DNA of 6,651 nucleotides from an uncultured bacterium (lineage in GTDB: Bacteria > Bacillota > Limnochordia > DTU080 > JAAYLA01): positions 1-6,651 of the forward strand of contig CALKAQ010000110.1 of assembly GCA_937983075.1 (NCBI GenBank), written 5' to 3'. The notes under the pieces are model-generated. The model was not told where the DNA came from, did not search any database, and was given only the letters and a program-made list of their open reading frames with translations. Made by a program: the position numbers and the translations under genes. Positions 5,523-6,651 of this stretch are shown here, piece after piece. Each line of letters opens with the position of its first letter. Position 1 is the first letter of the stretch.

Positions 5523-6651
5523 AGCGCATCCTCCAGAATCTTCTCCACATCCGGTACGCACAGTTCGCCGGAAATAAGTTTGGGCAGCAGAGTGTCGCGG
5601 AGGTTTGTTAGTGTTACAGAAGAGCCAGCGTTTTCAACGATTTGCTTGTAAAACGCCCCCGTTATTTCCGCGAAGTTATCCAAGATTGCATCTGAAGGCC
5701 GAAGGGCGGGTATAGTGCGGAAATTCTTCTTACTGATCTCAGAAAATGTTGTGCCACCAGCTTTTCCTTTTATTACATCCATGTTGTTCTTGGCCCAAAA
5801 GAGGGCATAGTAGTTAGGGATCTCGCCATCGCAGATCATGGCAATAATGCCTTGGTTTATGGAAACTGGAACTTCGTTGATGGCCAAATATCCAATCGGT
5901 GCTCTTGACGAGAGAAGGACGGTGCCAGCAGGAAGGCGTTTGGAACTGATTCTCTCAACGCCAGCATCGGTAATATGCCTCGCTGTGTCGAGAACCACAG
6001 GAGCATCAAGCGCCGCCATATCTTTGGGTGTCAAGAATGGATTGGTGCCTCCTTCCCAATAAACGGGGTTCTTGGTGCTGGGCGTAGCGCCACCAACGCA
6101 CTTAGCAAGTTCGCCAATTGCCTTCACCTCCCACCCCTCCGGAATCGGCCCCAGTTCCGAATCCACGAAGCGGTCCGGGAAAAGGCGAAGGATCTCCTCA
6201 GGCAGCCCGAGGCGGTCGGGGTTTTCACGGTAGTGGGCGGCGCGGTCCGCGAATTTGTCGGGGATGGGGTTGCCGGCCTTGAGGGCGTTCACCACCACCG
6301 GGTCGAAGTCCACGAACCAGGACTTAAACAACGCCTGCGCCATGGCCTCCAGCGTTTCGTTCATGCGCCGGTTGAGTTCGATCTTGTCGTCCAGCGTGCC
6401 AAGGATGCGGGCGATGGCGCGTTGTTCGGGGAGAGGAGGCACCGGGACTTCGAAGCCAGCCAGTGACTCGGCGGGAACTCGCTGCCTACCGGAGCTTCCT
6501 GACATTTGAGCGATTGCAAAGGACCTAAATTCATTCCATCGTGTTAGATAGAATGCGAAATCGTTATCTGTGACACCCTTTCGACCGCGAAGCACGATAA
6601 ACTCCGTTGAACCAAAAGCGGGACCGTAATGCGTGTCATCCGGAACGTATC
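5519..6651 (-). CDS. hsdS: Type I restriction-modification specificity subunit HsdS, partial (N-terminus beyond window edge)
   Basis: HsdS is the DNA-recognition subunit of a type I R-M complex; two target recognition domains (TRDs) each read half of a bipartite site and helical conserved regions bind two HsdM subunits. The reading frame stays open to the right edge (first full codon at 6649), so the GTG at 6595 is not the real start. Visible: the end of TRD1 (about 70 residues), then the central conserved region with PPLPEQRAIARILGTLDDKI and the following helix up to FKSWFVDFDPV, a linker, LGPIPEGWEV opening TRD2, the TRD2 signature GGATPSTKNPVYW with FLTPKDM, and the distal repeat ending LLPKLISGEL. 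About 377 residues are present; the family usually has 400-460, so perhaps 50-100 are missing. The stop (TGA, 5521-5519) overlaps the next start by 4 bp. hsdM presumably lies upstream. The target sequence cannot be read from this. Confidence 0.96.
   Translation of the reverse strand, partial: YVPDDTHYGPAFGSTEFIVLRGRKGVTDNDFAFYLTRWNEFRSFAIAQMSGSSGRQRVPAESLAGFEVPVPPLPEQRAIARILGTLDDKIELNRRMNETLEAMAQALFKSWFVDFDPVVVNALKAGNPIPDKFADRAAHYRENPDRLGLPEEILRLFPDRFVDSELGPIPEGWEVKAIGELAKCVGGATPSTKNPVYWEGGTNPFLTPKDMAALDAPVVLDTARHITDAGVERISSKRLPAGTVLLSSRAPIGYLAINEVPVSINQGIIAMICDGEIPNYYALFWAKNNMDVIKGKAGGTTFSEISKKNFRTIPALRPSDAILDNFAEITGAFYKQIVENAGSSVTLTNLRDTLLPKLISGELCVPDVEKILEDAL
5530..5534 (-). promoter_or_regulatory. 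Ribosome binding site deciding the GTG start of the abi gene
   Basis: GGAGG on the minus strand, inside the last codons of hsdS, with 7 nt between it and GTG at 5522-5520. This spacing is ideal and supports GTG 5522 over another in-frame GTG at 5561, which lies deeper inside hsdS. An ATG touching the box (5529) is in a different frame and too close. Confidence 0.75.

Noticed and set aside
5520..5561. Longer abi start at GTG 5561
   Set aside because: It would add 13 residues inside the end of hsdS; GTG 5522 has an ideal GGAGG with a 7-nt spacer and the typical 4-bp operon overlap.
1..6651. CRISPR arrays, tRNA or rRNA genes, insertion sequences, attachment sites
   Set aside because: None seen: no regularly spaced repeats, no cloverleaf-like sequence, no transposase frame and no convincing target-site duplication.

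Overview
The window carries the downstream part of a type I restriction-modification (R-M) operon. Every supported gene is on the minus strand, so it reads from the right edge to the left: hsdS (specificity subunit, N-terminus cut off by the window edge), an abortive-infection (Abi-C-like) gene, hsdR (restriction/translocation subunit), then after a 202-bp gap a small Mrr_N-like winged-helix gene and possibly a very short ORF. hsdM is not in the window; it probably lies beyond the right edge, upstream of hsdS. The sequence is moderately GC-rich by eye (not counted) and starts vary (ATG, GTG, TTG) with Shine-Dalgarno-like GGAGG boxes. This is a bacterium, but nothing here fixes the phylum; type I loci are often horizontally transferred.

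Layout: 6651-5519 hsdS; 5522-4374 abi gene, whose GTG start overlaps the hsdS stop as GTGA; 4381-1172 hsdR, whose ATG overlaps the abi stop by 8 bp (ATGAGTAG); 1171-970 non-coding gap with a weak promoter-like element and a small dyad; 969-397 winged-helix gene starting at TTG behind a GGGAGGG box; 395-369 a hairpin just past its stop; 340-194 a weakly supported 48-codon ORF; 193-1 nothing convincing.

How it may work together: HsdS (with HsdM outside the window) directs methylation, and HsdR adds ATP-driven translocation and cleavage of unmodified DNA. The embedded abi gene is translationally coupled on both sides and occupies the slot that the anticodon nuclease gene prrC holds in the EcoprrI locus, between hsdS and hsdR. 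Its last ~55 residues resemble the extreme C-terminus of the HsdR encoded next to it (12 identities in a 21-residue ungapped block). I infer, without proof, that this tail could dock the Abi protein on the same methyltransferase core as HsdR, making a candidate second line of defence held by or sensing the R-M complex. This is the most interesting observation in the window.
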